DNA from: Duodenibacillus sp964509205
GTDB lineage: Bacteria > Pseudomonadota > Gammaproteobacteria > Burkholderiales > Burkholderiaceae_F
Assembly (NCBI GenBank): GCA_964509205.1
Contig: CAZDVW010000017.1
Coordinates: 1-36,303 of the forward strand
Length of the DNA stretch: 36,303 nucleotides
Direction of reading: 5' to 3'
The notes below the pieces were generated by a model. That model saw nothing but the letters and a program-made list of their open reading frames with translations. It was not told the origin of the DNA and did no database searches. Positions 5,960 through 13,768 of the stretch are shown here, one piece after another (position 1 is the first letter of the stretch; each line of letters starts with the position of its first letter). The translations under genes and the position numbers were made by a program.

Positions 5960-8604
5960 GATAATTTTTCCCGGAGCCAATCTTTAGCAGCAGCAAGCGC
6001 TCCTTCAAGCTTCATGACATCCGTTGCACCGGCCATGGCAATGTCCGGACGGCCGCCGCCTTTTCCTCCTGCAAACGCAGCCGCAACATTGACGAGATCG
6101 CCTGCCTTAACCTTGCCAAGCAGATTTTTGGTCACGCCTGCGCAGAACTGAATCTTGTCCTGACCTTTGACCGCAAAGAGAATCACAATTGATTTCAGTT
6201 GATCTTTCACAAAATCAACGGTTGAACGAAGCGCCTTCGGATCCATATCCTCAAGCACCGTCACAAGCACTTTGGTTCCATTGACTTCGGTAATCTGGTG
6301 AACAAGTCCGGCGACCTGATGAGCCGCCAACTTCTCCTTTGCACGCATTAAGTCATGCTCAAGCGAGCGAACTTGATTTTGCACCTGATCGATCTTTTCT
6401 CCGAGTTCCTCTTCTGGAGCCTTAAATTTGGCAGCCGCTCCGCTTAAGAGTCTTGCATCCTTTTGCATGAGACTCAAGGCATTCATTCCTGTTACCGCTT
6501 CAATGCGGCGTACGCCCGCACTAATGCCGGCCTCGCCAAGAATCTTGAAAAGACCGATGTCACCTGTGCGGCGAACATGCGTTCCGCCGCAGAATTCGCA
6601 GGAAGTTCCGATGTTCATGACGCGGACGGTCTTCCCGTACTTTTCACCGAAGAGCATCACGGCACCTGTTGTTTTTGCCTCTTCGATCGGCAATTCGCGG
6701 CAAAGCGTTTCCGTATTGCGCAGAATCTCTCGATTGACAATGTCTTCGACTTCTGCCATTTCCTCAGCCGTCATCGGCTTGTCATGGGAGAAGTCAAAGC
6801 GCGTCACAGCTTCATTTACAAGACTTCCCTTTTGAGCGACATGGATACCAAGGATTTCACGAAGTGCCTTGTGCATGATGTGCGTTGCCGAGTGGTTGCG
6901 TGCGACAGCCGCACGACGTTCGGCATCCACCGTTGCCGTCAAAATATCGCCTTTTTTGATACTTCCCTCGGCCACATGCGCAGCATGTCCGAAAACATTC
7001 GCCTTGATGCGGAACGTATCCGATACCTTCAAAAGCGTTGTTGCATTCGAAAGCGTCCCAGTATCGCCAACCTGACCGCCCATTTCTGCATAAAACGGCG
7101 TTTTGTTCAAAACAACAACGACTTCATCCCCGGCATTGGCCGATTCGACTTCTGTGCCGTCCTTATAGAGAGCAAGAACTTGAGCACTTGCTGTTTCCAA
7201 CTCCGTGTATCCGGTAAAGAGGCCGGATTCGCCGTTGTACACAAGGCCGGCAGCGATTTTGAATTTCGCTGATGCTCTGGCTTTTTCCCGCTGCTCATTC
7301 ATTGCGAGATTAAATGCCTCAATGTCGACCTTAATGCCGCGTTCTCGGCACACATCCGCCGTCAGATCAACCGGGAAACCATAGGTGTCATGCAACTTAA
7401 AAGCAATCTCGCCGTCTAAAACAGCTCCCTTCGTCGCCGAAATAGCCGCTTCAAGAATCTCCATTCCCGTTGCCAGTGTCATTCCGAAACGCTCTTCTTC
7501 AGCTCGGATCACCTGAGCGATTCTGGGATTGTTCAATTCCGGGTAGAGCTCTCCCATCTCTCGAGCCAAGGGCTCAACGAGTTTGTAGAAGAAAAGTCCT
7601 CGTGCACCCAGCTTGTAACCATGCCGAATCGCACGCCGTGCAATTCGACGAAGCACATAGGCTCGACCTTCATTACCGGGAACCACCCCGTCTGCAACAG
7701 AAAAAGCGCAGGAACGAATGTGATCAGCAATGACCTTCAGAGACGGGCTTTGGGGGTCTACATCGGTCGCACCCGCTTCTTCCACTGCCGCTTTCGCGGC
7801 CTGCATGATGTTCTGGAAAAGATCAATGTCGTAGTTGGTCGGTACATCCTGCAAGACGCTCGCAATGCGTTCCAATCCCATGCCGGTATCGATATTCGGG
7901 CGCGGCAATCGATTCATTTTCCCGCTGGCGTCTCGGTTAAATTGCGTAAAGACCAGATTCCAAATTTCCAAATAACGGTCGCCGTCCTCATCAGGGCTTC
8001 CCGGGGGACCGCCTTGAACGGAAGGACCGCGATCGAAGAAAATCTCAGAGCACGGTCCGCATGGACCCGTGTCGCCCATCATCCAGAAATTATCCGACAT
8101 GTAACGTGCGCCTTTGTTGTCTCCGATGCGCACAATCCGCTCGGCAGGAACGCCTATTTCTTGATTCCAAATGGCGTATGCCTCATCGTCTTCCTGATAA
8201 ACCGTCACCCAAAGACGATCCGCCGGCAGTTTATAAACCGTCGTAAGGAGTTCCCAGGCCCAAGAGATGGCTTCACGCTTAAAGTAGTCGCCGAAACTAA
8301 AGTTTCCGAGCATTTCAAAGAACGTGTGATGACGCGCCGTGTAACCGACGTTGTCAAGGTCGTTGTGCTTTCCGCCCGCTCGAATACACTTTTGTGCCGT
8401 TGCTGCCCGAGAAAGTGACTTATCCAGACCGAGGAAATTGTCCTTAAACTGATTCATTCCGGCATTGGTAAACAGCAATGTCGGATCATCCTGCGGAACC
8501 ACAGGGCTCGATTTGACAATGGTGTGCCCTTTGCTTCTGAAAAACTCTAAATACGCCTTCCGGATTTCGGAGGCTGTCATGTAGGTCGACGGTTTCGTGC
8601 TCAT
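5956..8604 (-). CDS. alaS: Alanyl-tRNA synthetase
   Basis: AlaS charges tRNA-Ala and clears mischarged Ser and Gly. At 882 residues it is full length. Class II catalytic motifs are in the N-terminal half (EIRKAYLEFFRSKGHTIVKSSPVVP; TALLFTNAGMNQFKD-type segment; FFEMLGNFSFGDYFK). The editing domain carries NHSATHIMHKALREIL and the zinc-binding SCEFCGGTHVRRTGDIG. The C-terminal C-Ala domain has GKGGGRPDIAMAGAT. The ATG at 8604 has only a weak ribosome-binding site; a second ATG eight codons later would also fit. The 229 bp upstream, to the GNAT gene, is AT-rich with no gene and no promoter I would defend. tusA overlaps the stop codon. Confidence 0.98.
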   Translation of the reverse strand: MSTKPSTYMTASEIRKAYLEFFRSKGHTIVKSSPVVPQDDPTLLFTNAGMNQFKDNFLGLDKSLSRAATAQKCIRAGGKHNDLDNVGYTARHHTFFEMLGNFSFGDYFKREAISWAWELLTTVYKLPADRLWVTVYQEDDEAYAIWNQEIGVPAERIVRIGDNKGARYMSDNFWMMGDTGPCGPCSEIFFDRGPSVQGGPPGSPDEDGDRYLEIWNLVFTQFNRDASGKMNRLPRPNIDTGMGLERIASVLQDVPTNYDIDLFQNIMQAAKAAVEEAGATDVDPQSPSLKVIADHIRSCAFSVADGVVPGNEGRAYVLRRIARRAIRHGYKLGARGLFFYKLVEPLAREMGELYPELNNPRIAQVIRAEEERFGMTLATGMEILEAAISATKGAVLDGEIAFKLHDTYGFPVDLTADVCRERGIKVDIEAFNLAMNEQREKARASAKFKIAAGLVYNGESGLFTGYTELETASAQVLALYKDGTEVESANAGDEVVVVLNKTPFYAEMGGQVGDTGTLSNATTLLKVSDTFRIKANVFGHAAHVAEGSIKKGDILTATVDAERRAAVARNHSATHIMHKALREILGIHVAQKGSLVNEAVTRFDFSHDKPMTAEEMAEVEDIVNREILRNTETLCRELPIEEAKTTGAVMLFGEKYGKTVRVMNIGTSCEFCGGTHVRRTGDIGLFKILGEAGISAGVRRIEAVTGMNALSLMQKDARLLSGAAAKFKAPEEELGEKIDQVQNQVRSLEHDLMRAKEKLAAHQVAGLVHQITEVNGTKVLVTVLEDMDPKALRSTVDFVKDQLKSIVILFAVKGQDKIQFCAGVTKNLLGKVKAGDLVNVAAAFAGGKGGGRPDIAMAGATDVMKLEGALAAAKDWLREKLS

Positions 8605-8833
8605 AATTTTTTAATAGAAAGCAAACAATTGAGTGTTTGATTTTAACCCCGTATGCTCCAATCACCTGCAAAGACCTCAGCAAATTCAAACAATGAGCCG
8701 GTCAATTGATGCTATCTGTCAAAAACCTTGCAAAATCGTCTGAAAATTTCCTCTTTGTTGTTAAAACACCTTCGCAGTTTCTCTGCATTAACCTCGGAGA
8801 TCAGACCCTCAAAAAAACTCTCACGATGCGTTC

Positions 8834-9466
8834 CTAGGCATTAAAAATCTGTTGCGGAAGACGCTTCTTTTCCCGTGCCGGGAAAGAAGCCTCATAGGCT
8901 TCGAATGCCGTCGGATCACGCTGCGCGACAAAATACTCCGGAGGATCCCGATAAAGACCGTTGTGTTTTGAAAGAAAACCCGGTACCAGTTCCTTTGCCA
9001 AAAAATACGGCACAAGCGCATCCGACGGATCGGCATCCGCATAACGAATGCCGAAATTGGATGCAGGAATAAAACCCGATTTTCCATAAAACGCAATGTT
9101 TCCGGCAATGAGAAGCGCTCCGGCACCCAAAGCGGCGGCTTTGACCATCGATTCATCAAGAAGTCGTTTCCCGAGCCCCTGCCGTTGCCGCGAGGGACAA
9201 ATGGAAATCGGGCCGAACGTCATCACAGACAAAGTGCCGCCGCTCGTCAGTGCTACAGCAGAACGGGCGTACATGACGTGGCCGATAAGTTTGCCATCTT
9301 CTTCCATGACAAGACTGAGTTCCGGCACAAAACGAGAACTTGATCGAAATTGATGCAACACAAAGTGTTCAAAACATCCCGGACGATAAACATTCCAAAA
9401 TGCATCGCGCGTTAATTCCTCGACAGCACGAAAGTCTGCTGTCGTTTCCGTACGAATCACAATCAT
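8834..9466 (-). CDS. GNAT-family N-acetyltransferase
   Basis: This 210-residue protein is predicted to move an acetyl group from acetyl-CoA to an amine. The GNAT core is at residues ~1-145. It starts with an IRTETTADFRAVEELTRDAFW motif, has LIGHVMYARSAV in the central strands, and has the acetyl-CoA loop PSRQRQGLGKRLLDESM. FYGKSGFIPASNFGIRYAD is typical of the YhbS-like subfamily. The start overlaps the TetR stop by four bases (ATGA), so the two are translated from one message and the TetR protein probably controls it. The substrate cannot be told. The region after the stop shows no strong terminator. Confidence 0.88.
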   Translation of the reverse strand: MIVIRTETTADFRAVEELTRDAFWNVYRPGCFEHFVLHQFRSSSRFVPELSLVMEEDGKLIGHVMYARSAVALTSGGTLSVMTFGPISICPSRQRQGLGKRLLDESMVKAAALGAGALLIAGNIAFYGKSGFIPASNFGIRYADADPSDALVPYFLAKELVPGFLSKHNGLYRDPPEYFVAQRDPTAFEAYEASFPAREKKRLPQQIFNA

Positions 9467-10065
9467 GATGATGCTTCCTGGTTAATCAGACCGACAATGC
9501 ACTGATCCGCCAGTGCTGTAACGGCTCTTTTCGTTTGGTCATCGCAAGCGGCGTCATAGGCTGAATACAAAAGAAAAAGTGCCCCGCAAAACGAGGCCGC
9601 GTGTACCTTGGCTTTAACGTCTCCCCAACTTAACAGAATATCTGCCACATAGTTCATGGGACCGGTTGCCAAATACTGCTGATAAAGCCTCTGCATCTCA
9701 GCACTGCGGTACTGTTCCAGCGTCAGCAGTCGTCTGAAGGATGCTGCAAAATCGTCTGCCGTCCAGTAACGAAACATGCGTCGGCTAAACGCCTGAAGAG
9801 CTTCGATTTTTGTCTTCTCATAGGCGGACGGATCCTCCGACAACGCCGATTTCGGTACGGTATCCTGATCGGCAAATTCAGAATCCTTTTGTTCCATGCG
9901 CCTCGTAATGGCCTCCAAAATCGCCCGCTTGTTGCGATAGTGCCGATACAGCGCTCCCTTTGTGATTCCAACCTCTGTCGCAATCGCACTCATTGAGGCG
10001 GCTTCAAATCCATCTTGCGCAAAATGAGCCAGTGCCGCCTTGAGAATTCGCTCTTTCGTCTCCAT
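9463..10065 (-). CDS. TetR-family transcriptional regulator
   Basis: This 200-residue TetR repressor has its DNA-binding domain at residues ~1-50: ERILKAALAHFAQDGFEAASMSAIATEVGITKGALYRHYRNKRAILEAI, split here over helix, turn and recognition helix. The remainder is a helical ligand-binding domain of the usual size. The ATG at 10065 follows AGGGG nine bases upstream. The gene is first in a two-gene unit with the acetyltransferase. Its own promoter contains a near-palindrome in the spacer, consistent with autorepression. It diverges from an iron-box porin, so control of that porin is possible but not shown. The inducer is unknown. Confidence 0.92.
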   Translation of the reverse strand: METKERILKAALAHFAQDGFEAASMSAIATEVGITKGALYRHYRNKRAILEAITRRMEQKDSEFADQDTVPKSALSEDPSAYEKTKIEALQAFSRRMFRYWTADDFAASFRRLLTLEQYRSAEMQRLYQQYLATGPMNYVADILLSWGDVKAKVHAASFCGALFLLYSAYDAACDDQTKRAVTALADQCIVGLINQEASS

Positions 10066-10096
10066 TCTGTTTGACCCCTAATCATCCAATTCCTGC

Positions 10097-10125
10097 ATTG
10101 TAGTAAACGATCGATTACTTATCAA
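10097..10125 (-). promoter_or_regulatory. TetR gene promoter with operator in the spacer
   Basis: Reading the minus strand, TTGATA (10125-10120), a 17-bp spacer and TACAAT (10102-10097) form a strong sigma-70 promoter. The spacer is almost filled by the palindrome AGTAAACGATCGATTACT (10102-10119), which is self-complementary except for one base pair; extending to 10101-10120 adds a second mismatch. A repressor bound here would block RNA polymerase directly. Transcription would begin about 25 nt ahead of the TetR ATG. TetR autoregulation at such a site is well known; that this palindrome is the operator is inferred. Confidence 0.75.
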
Positions 10126-10202
10126 ATCGCTTAATTTTTCCTGCTAATCGATGCACTGGCGTTGCGGACGACCTCACTCGACGACACGCTTTTTGGTTTT
10201 TT

Positions 10203-10234
10203 AATTGCAAATAATTCTCATTTGCAATTAAAAT
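10203..10234 (+). promoter_or_regulatory. Fur box overlapping the porin promoter
   Basis: AATTGCAAAT (10203-10212) and ATTTGCAATT (10220-10229) form a perfect 10-bp inverted repeat. The 19-bp core GCAAATAATTCTCATTTGC (10207-10225) closely resembles proteobacterial Fur boxes, which on the other strand read GCAAATGAGAATTATTTGC. It overlaps a plausible promoter: TTGCAA (10205-10210), an 18-bp spacer and TAAAAT (10229-10234). Iron-loaded Fur would therefore occlude the promoter and the downstream porin would be induced by iron starvation. The site is also 80 bp from the TetR promoter. Confidence 0.82.
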
Positions 10235-10322
10235 GACGGCAAGGGGCAATCGTCGGCACCGGACTCCGCTGGTTGGTTGCCCTCCTTTTTGAAAACTCGG
10301 CAAACAAATACAAGGAATCTCT

Positions 10323-11414
10323 ATGCAACAAAAATTATCTTTGGCAACTCTGATGCTTCTTGCGGCCTTTGGTGCCAATGCGACCTCCGTCAACATCTAC
10401 GGATCTATTTCCACCGGTCTAGTTGCTACGCACACGCGTGCCACGGCGGAAAACGGCAACAAATCAACGACAGGTTTCTCGATGCAATCGGCCTGGGCAG
10501 GGGATTCCATTTGGGGCATCACCGCAAAAGAAGACCTCGGAAACGGTTGGGCAGCCGGCGTTGCACTCGAAAACGAGTACGAATCCCATACGGGACGTTT
10601 TACCGACGACAACACAATTTTTAATTCGATGGCCTATCTTTGGGTGGGAACGGATCAAGTCAAGTTATCTCTCGGCAATCTCGGAGGGGCTCTTTCTTCC
10701 GGCGGCGGCGACTTTGATTTAATCGGCGGATTTGATCCGTTAGAAGCCGCCTACGGACTTGGCGGAATGGGTCTGATTTCCACGAAAGACCTTGCTCCTG
10801 ACACGGCCGTTTCTTTGGAATTGACCCCCGTTGAAGGCTTAAAAATTTCTGCACAGGCTTCTTTGGGCGATAACACTATCGCTAAGTGGTCTCAACGCGA
10901 ACACTATTACGGCCTCGGAGCTCTTTATGAAAACGGATCTCTTGCAGCTGCCGCTTCTGCCGAAATGGTTCGCCGCTCTTCGCTCGACACTGCTTGCGGA
11001 CGTGATGCTCACTTCTTGACGGCAGCACTATCTTGGGACGCCGGATTCATAAAGCCCATGGCCATCTATCAGTACGCTGACAAAATGAGTTTAGGCTCCT
11101 TTGCTGACAACGCAATGGAATCGGCGTTCCGCTCAGGTGACAAACCAGGAAAAATAAACAGCCTCCTCATCGGGGCAACCGCTCCTGTTGCCGGAGGAAC
11201 TCTCGGCATCTCGGCTCAGTATGCTGTTGCGAAATTCACGGAAACAGCAAAGAAAGGAAAGGCCTATACGCTTGGAGTAGCCTACACCTACGAACTCTCC
11301 AAACGCACGAGTCTTTATGCAGCAGGCGTTATGGTCAAAGGAAAGAAGGAATTCGCCGAATTTGATGCCTTTAACCAGTACCAAGCCGGCATCGGCATTA
11401 ACCACACGTTCTGA
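10323..11414 (+). CDS. Outer-membrane porin, probably iron-regulated
   Basis: This 363-residue beta-barrel porin is only distantly related to the other two. The signal peptide is MQQKLSLATLMLLAAFGANA, followed by mature TSVNIYGSISTGL. Strands such as SIWGITAKEDLGNGWAAGVALENEYE and AYTLGVAYTYELSKRTSLYAAG match the family, and the C-terminus is INHTF with the required Phe. The ATG follows AAGGAA. Loop 3 is Gly-rich (GGALSSGGGDFDLIGG). Codon choice is less biased than in the 4555 porin, suggesting lower or conditional expression. Upstream lies a near-ideal Fur box. It has no TonB box or plug domain, so it is not a siderophore receptor; passive passage of small iron chelates or another need under iron limitation is a guess. 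Confidence 0.93.
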   Translation: MQQKLSLATLMLLAAFGANATSVNIYGSISTGLVATHTRATAENGNKSTTGFSMQSAWAGDSIWGITAKEDLGNGWAAGVALENEYESHTGRFTDDNTIFNSMAYLWVGTDQVKLSLGNLGGALSSGGGDFDLIGGFDPLEAAYGLGGMGLISTKDLAPDTAVSLELTPVEGLKISAQASLGDNTIAKWSQREHYYGLGALYENGSLAAAASAEMVRRSSLDTACGRDAHFLTAALSWDAGFIKPMAIYQYADKMSLGSFADNAMESAFRSGDKPGKINSLLIGATAPVAGGTLGISAQYAVAKFTETAKKGKAYTLGVAYTYELSKRTSLYAAGVMVKGKKEFAEFDAFNQYQAGIGINHTF

Positions 11415-11460
11415 CCGTCAGAGATCGTCTTCGTACTGACGGGCGAAAGAGTAGCTCCGC

Positions 11461-11505
11461 GTCCTCCGAAACCTCCCTCCCCTGCGTTCCTTGGTTTTGG
11501 AGGAC
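11461..11505. terminator. Long hairpin between convergent porin and glmM
   Basis: GTCCTCCGAAACC (11461-11473) pairs with GGTTTTGGAGGAC (11493-11505) over 13 bp with one G-U pair. It sits between the porin stop and the glmM stop. The following GTGTCTTATTT is only moderately U-rich on the plus strand and there is no U-tract on the minus strand, so termination is plausible but may be incomplete. A shorter CCGTCA/TGACGG repeat directly follows the porin stop. Confidence 0.5.
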
Positions 11506-11510
11506 GTGTC

Positions 11511-12845
11511 TTATTTCGTGATTGCCTGCGCCATCTGTTCTGTAAGTTCTTTGGCAAATACCGCATCATCGGCTTCCGTCATGATGCGCAATAAGGGTTC
11601 CGTTCCAGACGGACGAACGAGAACACGTCCTCTTCCTTTAATGCGCAATTCTGCTTCTCGGACAGCCTGAACGAAGGGTTCATCGTTCTGCCAGCAATAT
11701 CCCTTATTCACACGCACATTCAAAAGAATTTGCGGCATTAAATGCAACCCGTGCAACATGTTCGACAGCGTTTCTTTCTGAGAGCGGCAAGCTGCAAGAA
11801 CCTGCAGTGCACTCACAATGCCGTCTCCCGTGGTCTGACAATCCAAAGCGATGATGTGTCCGCTCGATTCGCCGCCGAATAACCAGCCTCGGGCAAGCAA
11901 CTCTTCCATCACATAACGGTCGCCCACTTTTGCACGAACAAACGGGATGCCCTCCTCCGCAAATTTTTTCTCGACTGCAAAATTCGTCATCAACGTCCCG
12001 ACAACACCGGCTACAGAGGATTTTTTGGCTCTGTCGGCAACAATGGCATAAAGCAGTTCATCCCCGTTATAAACCTTTCCTTTTGCATCAGCCATGATCA
12101 GCCGATCCGCATCCCCGTCAAAGGCAAGCCCTAACTCACATCCGGCTTTTGCCGTACGTTCGGACAAATCATCTGTGTGCGTAGCGCCGAGCCCTCGATT
12201 GATATTAAATCCGTCAGGCTTATCCCCGTCGACGACAACATCCGCACCAAGCTCGTGAAAAACCGACGGAGCCACGTGATAGGATGCCCCGTTGGCACAA
12301 TCCAGATAAAGGCGCATTCCCTTCAAATCAAGTTTTGACGGAAAAGTGCTCTTGCAGAACTCCACATAACGCCCGGCCGCATCGTCCAGTCGGCGAACTT
12401 TTCCAAGTTCCTCACTGGAAAGGCAAGCAAATCCGTTGTCGATCTCTCTTTCAATTTCTTCCTCGACAGCATCGGGCAACTTCATGCCTTTTTCCGAGAA
12501 AAATTTAATGCCGTTGTCTTGAAACGGATTATGACTGGCGCTGATGACAACGCCCGCATCCAATCGCAATGCGCGAGTGAGATAGGCAACTGCCGGAGTC
12601 GGGATCGGACCGCAGAGAACAACATCAACCCCGGCTGAAGAAAAACCGGCCTGAAGCGCCGCTTCAAGCATATAACCTGAGACTCTTGTGTCTTTTCCGA
12701 TCAAAACAACAGGACGCGCACCATTCTTTTTCGCACGAAACACTCGACCGGCCGCCTGTCCCAATTTCAGAACAAAATCCGACGTAATGGGACTTATCCC
12801 GACGCTGCCTCGTACACCGTCCGTTCCAAAATATTTTCGAGCCAT
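11511..12845 (-). CDS. glmM: Phosphoglucosamine mutase
   Basis: GlmM converts glucosamine-6-phosphate to glucosamine-1-phosphate on the way to UDP-GlcNAc for peptidoglycan and LPS. The 444-residue protein has the N-terminal ARKYFGTDGVRGSVG, the phosphoserine loop VVISASHNPFQDNGIKFF, the metal site AFDGDADRLIM, GGESSGHII, and the C-terminal phosphate loop VRPSGTEPLLRIM. The longest frame starts 33 bp earlier, but ATG 12843-12845 follows a strong AGGAGG seven bases upstream and matches the family N-terminus. It lies 62 bp after folP, as in the E. coli ftsH-folP-glmM order. Confidence 0.97.
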   Translation of the reverse strand: MARKYFGTDGVRGSVGISPITSDFVLKLGQAAGRVFRAKKNGARPVVLIGKDTRVSGYMLEAALQAGFSSAGVDVVLCGPIPTPAVAYLTRALRLDAGVVISASHNPFQDNGIKFFSEKGMKLPDAVEEEIEREIDNGFACLSSEELGKVRRLDDAAGRYVEFCKSTFPSKLDLKGMRLYLDCANGASYHVAPSVFHELGADVVVDGDKPDGFNINRGLGATHTDDLSERTAKAGCELGLAFDGDADRLIMADAKGKVYNGDELLYAIVADRAKKSSVAGVVGTLMTNFAVEKKFAEEGIPFVRAKVGDRYVMEELLARGWLFGGESSGHIIALDCQTTGDGIVSALQVLAACRSQKETLSNMLHGLHLMPQILLNVRVNKGYCWQNDEPFVQAVREAELRIKGRGRVLVRPSGTEPLLRIMTEADDAVFAKELTEQMAQAITK

Positions 12846-12907
12846 AAGGTGCCCTCCTTCAACGTTTGTCTTTTTCACTCAATTGAGTAATTTTTCGTCA
12901 CTCAAAA

Positions 12908-13714
12908 TCAACGCCAACCGCGACGCTTAAACTCTTCAACCGTTTCCCGAACATCGTGCACGCGCACAATATTTGCCCCCTTCTCAACAGCACTGACGGC
13001 GGCCTGAACGGAACCAGCCGACCGCTTGGCCGGGTCGGCAATCCCTGTGAGGGCTCCGATCATGCGTTTACGGGAGACTCCGACCAAAAGCGGAAAATTC
13101 TCACACGAGAAGTCTTCAAATCGAGCCAACAGATCAAGATTTTCCTGCATCGTCTTTCCGAATCCGAATCCCGGATCCCAACAGATCGTTTCTTTCTGGA
13201 TTCCGGCCTGAAAAAGAACTTCAGTACGATCTCTTAAAAAAGCGGGAATGTCATCAAAAACGTGGTTCTCTCTTACAGGCAGAAAGTGCATCAAAACAAT
13301 TCCGCATCCGCTTCCCCGAACAGCTTCAATCGCCCCCGGTTCCGTCAAGGCCTTTACATCATTAATAATTTGCGCACCTAAAGAAAGCGAAGCGCGCATA
13401 ACCTGTGGCTTGTACGTATCCACGGAAACCGTAAAACCGTCTGCAACCAACGTCTCAACAACTCGAAGAATGCGATTAAGCTCTTCCTCGAGAGAAACGG
13501 GAACGGCTCCGGGTCTCGTTGATTCGCCGCCGATATCAAGAATATCCGCTCCCTCTTGCTGCAACTTTCTTGCAAAGGCAACAGCCCGCTCATAAGTTGC
13601 ATGCTCGCCTCCGTCAGAGAACGAATCCGGTGTCACATTCACAATCCCCATAATCTGCGGGACAGAAACATCCACCTTTTTGTCGCGGCAATGCCAAATG
13701 CGTGGTTTCGTCAT
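12908..13714 (-). CDS. folP: Dihydropteroate synthase
   Basis: FolP joins para-aminobenzoate to the pterin pyrophosphate in folate synthesis and is the sulfonamide target. The 268-residue protein shows IMGIVNVTPDSFSDGG, ADILDIGGESTRPGA, VSVDTYKPQVM, WDPGFGFGKTMQENLDLL and the C-terminal NIVRVHDVRETVE. ATG 13712-13714 puts 22 residues before the pterin loop, close to E. coli FolP. The open frame continues 51 bp upstream, but that part would run through a terminator-like hairpin and is unlikely to be translated. The ribosome-binding site is poor. The gene sits between ftsH and glmM. Confidence 0.96.
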   Translation of the reverse strand: MTKPRIWHCRDKKVDVSVPQIMGIVNVTPDSFSDGGEHATYERAVAFARKLQQEGADILDIGGESTRPGAVPVSLEEELNRILRVVETLVADGFTVSVDTYKPQVMRASLSLGAQIINDVKALTEPGAIEAVRGSGCGIVLMHFLPVRENHVFDDIPAFLRDRTEVLFQAGIQKETICWDPGFGFGKTMQENLDLLARFEDFSCENFPLLVGVSRKRMIGALTGIADPAKRSAGSVQAAVSAVEKGANIVRVHDVRETVEEFKRRGWR

Positions 13715-13734
13715 AAAACTGAAAAATAAATGAA

Positions 13735-13752
13735 GGCGCCCGACCGGGCGCC
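13735..13752 (-). terminator. Hairpin between ftsH and folP
   Basis: On the minus strand GGCGCCC, GGTC and GGGCGCC form a 7-bp all-GC stem with a 4-nt loop, beginning 17 bp after the ftsH stop codon and followed by TTCATTTATTTTTC. This is a typical, somewhat imperfect, intrinsic terminator. It would uncouple folP-glmM from ftsH, or reduce read-through. Confidence 0.6.
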
Positions 13753-13768
13753 CTGCTGTCTTCAAAAA

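Noticed and set aside
10203..10229. TetR operator reading of the GCAAAT palindrome
   Set aside because: The sequence is a typical Fur box and differs from the CGATCG-centred palindrome in the TetR promoter.
10323..11414. TonB-dependent siderophore receptor, given the Fur box
   Set aside because: At 363 residues it is too short, with no plug domain or TonB box; it is a porin-type barrel.
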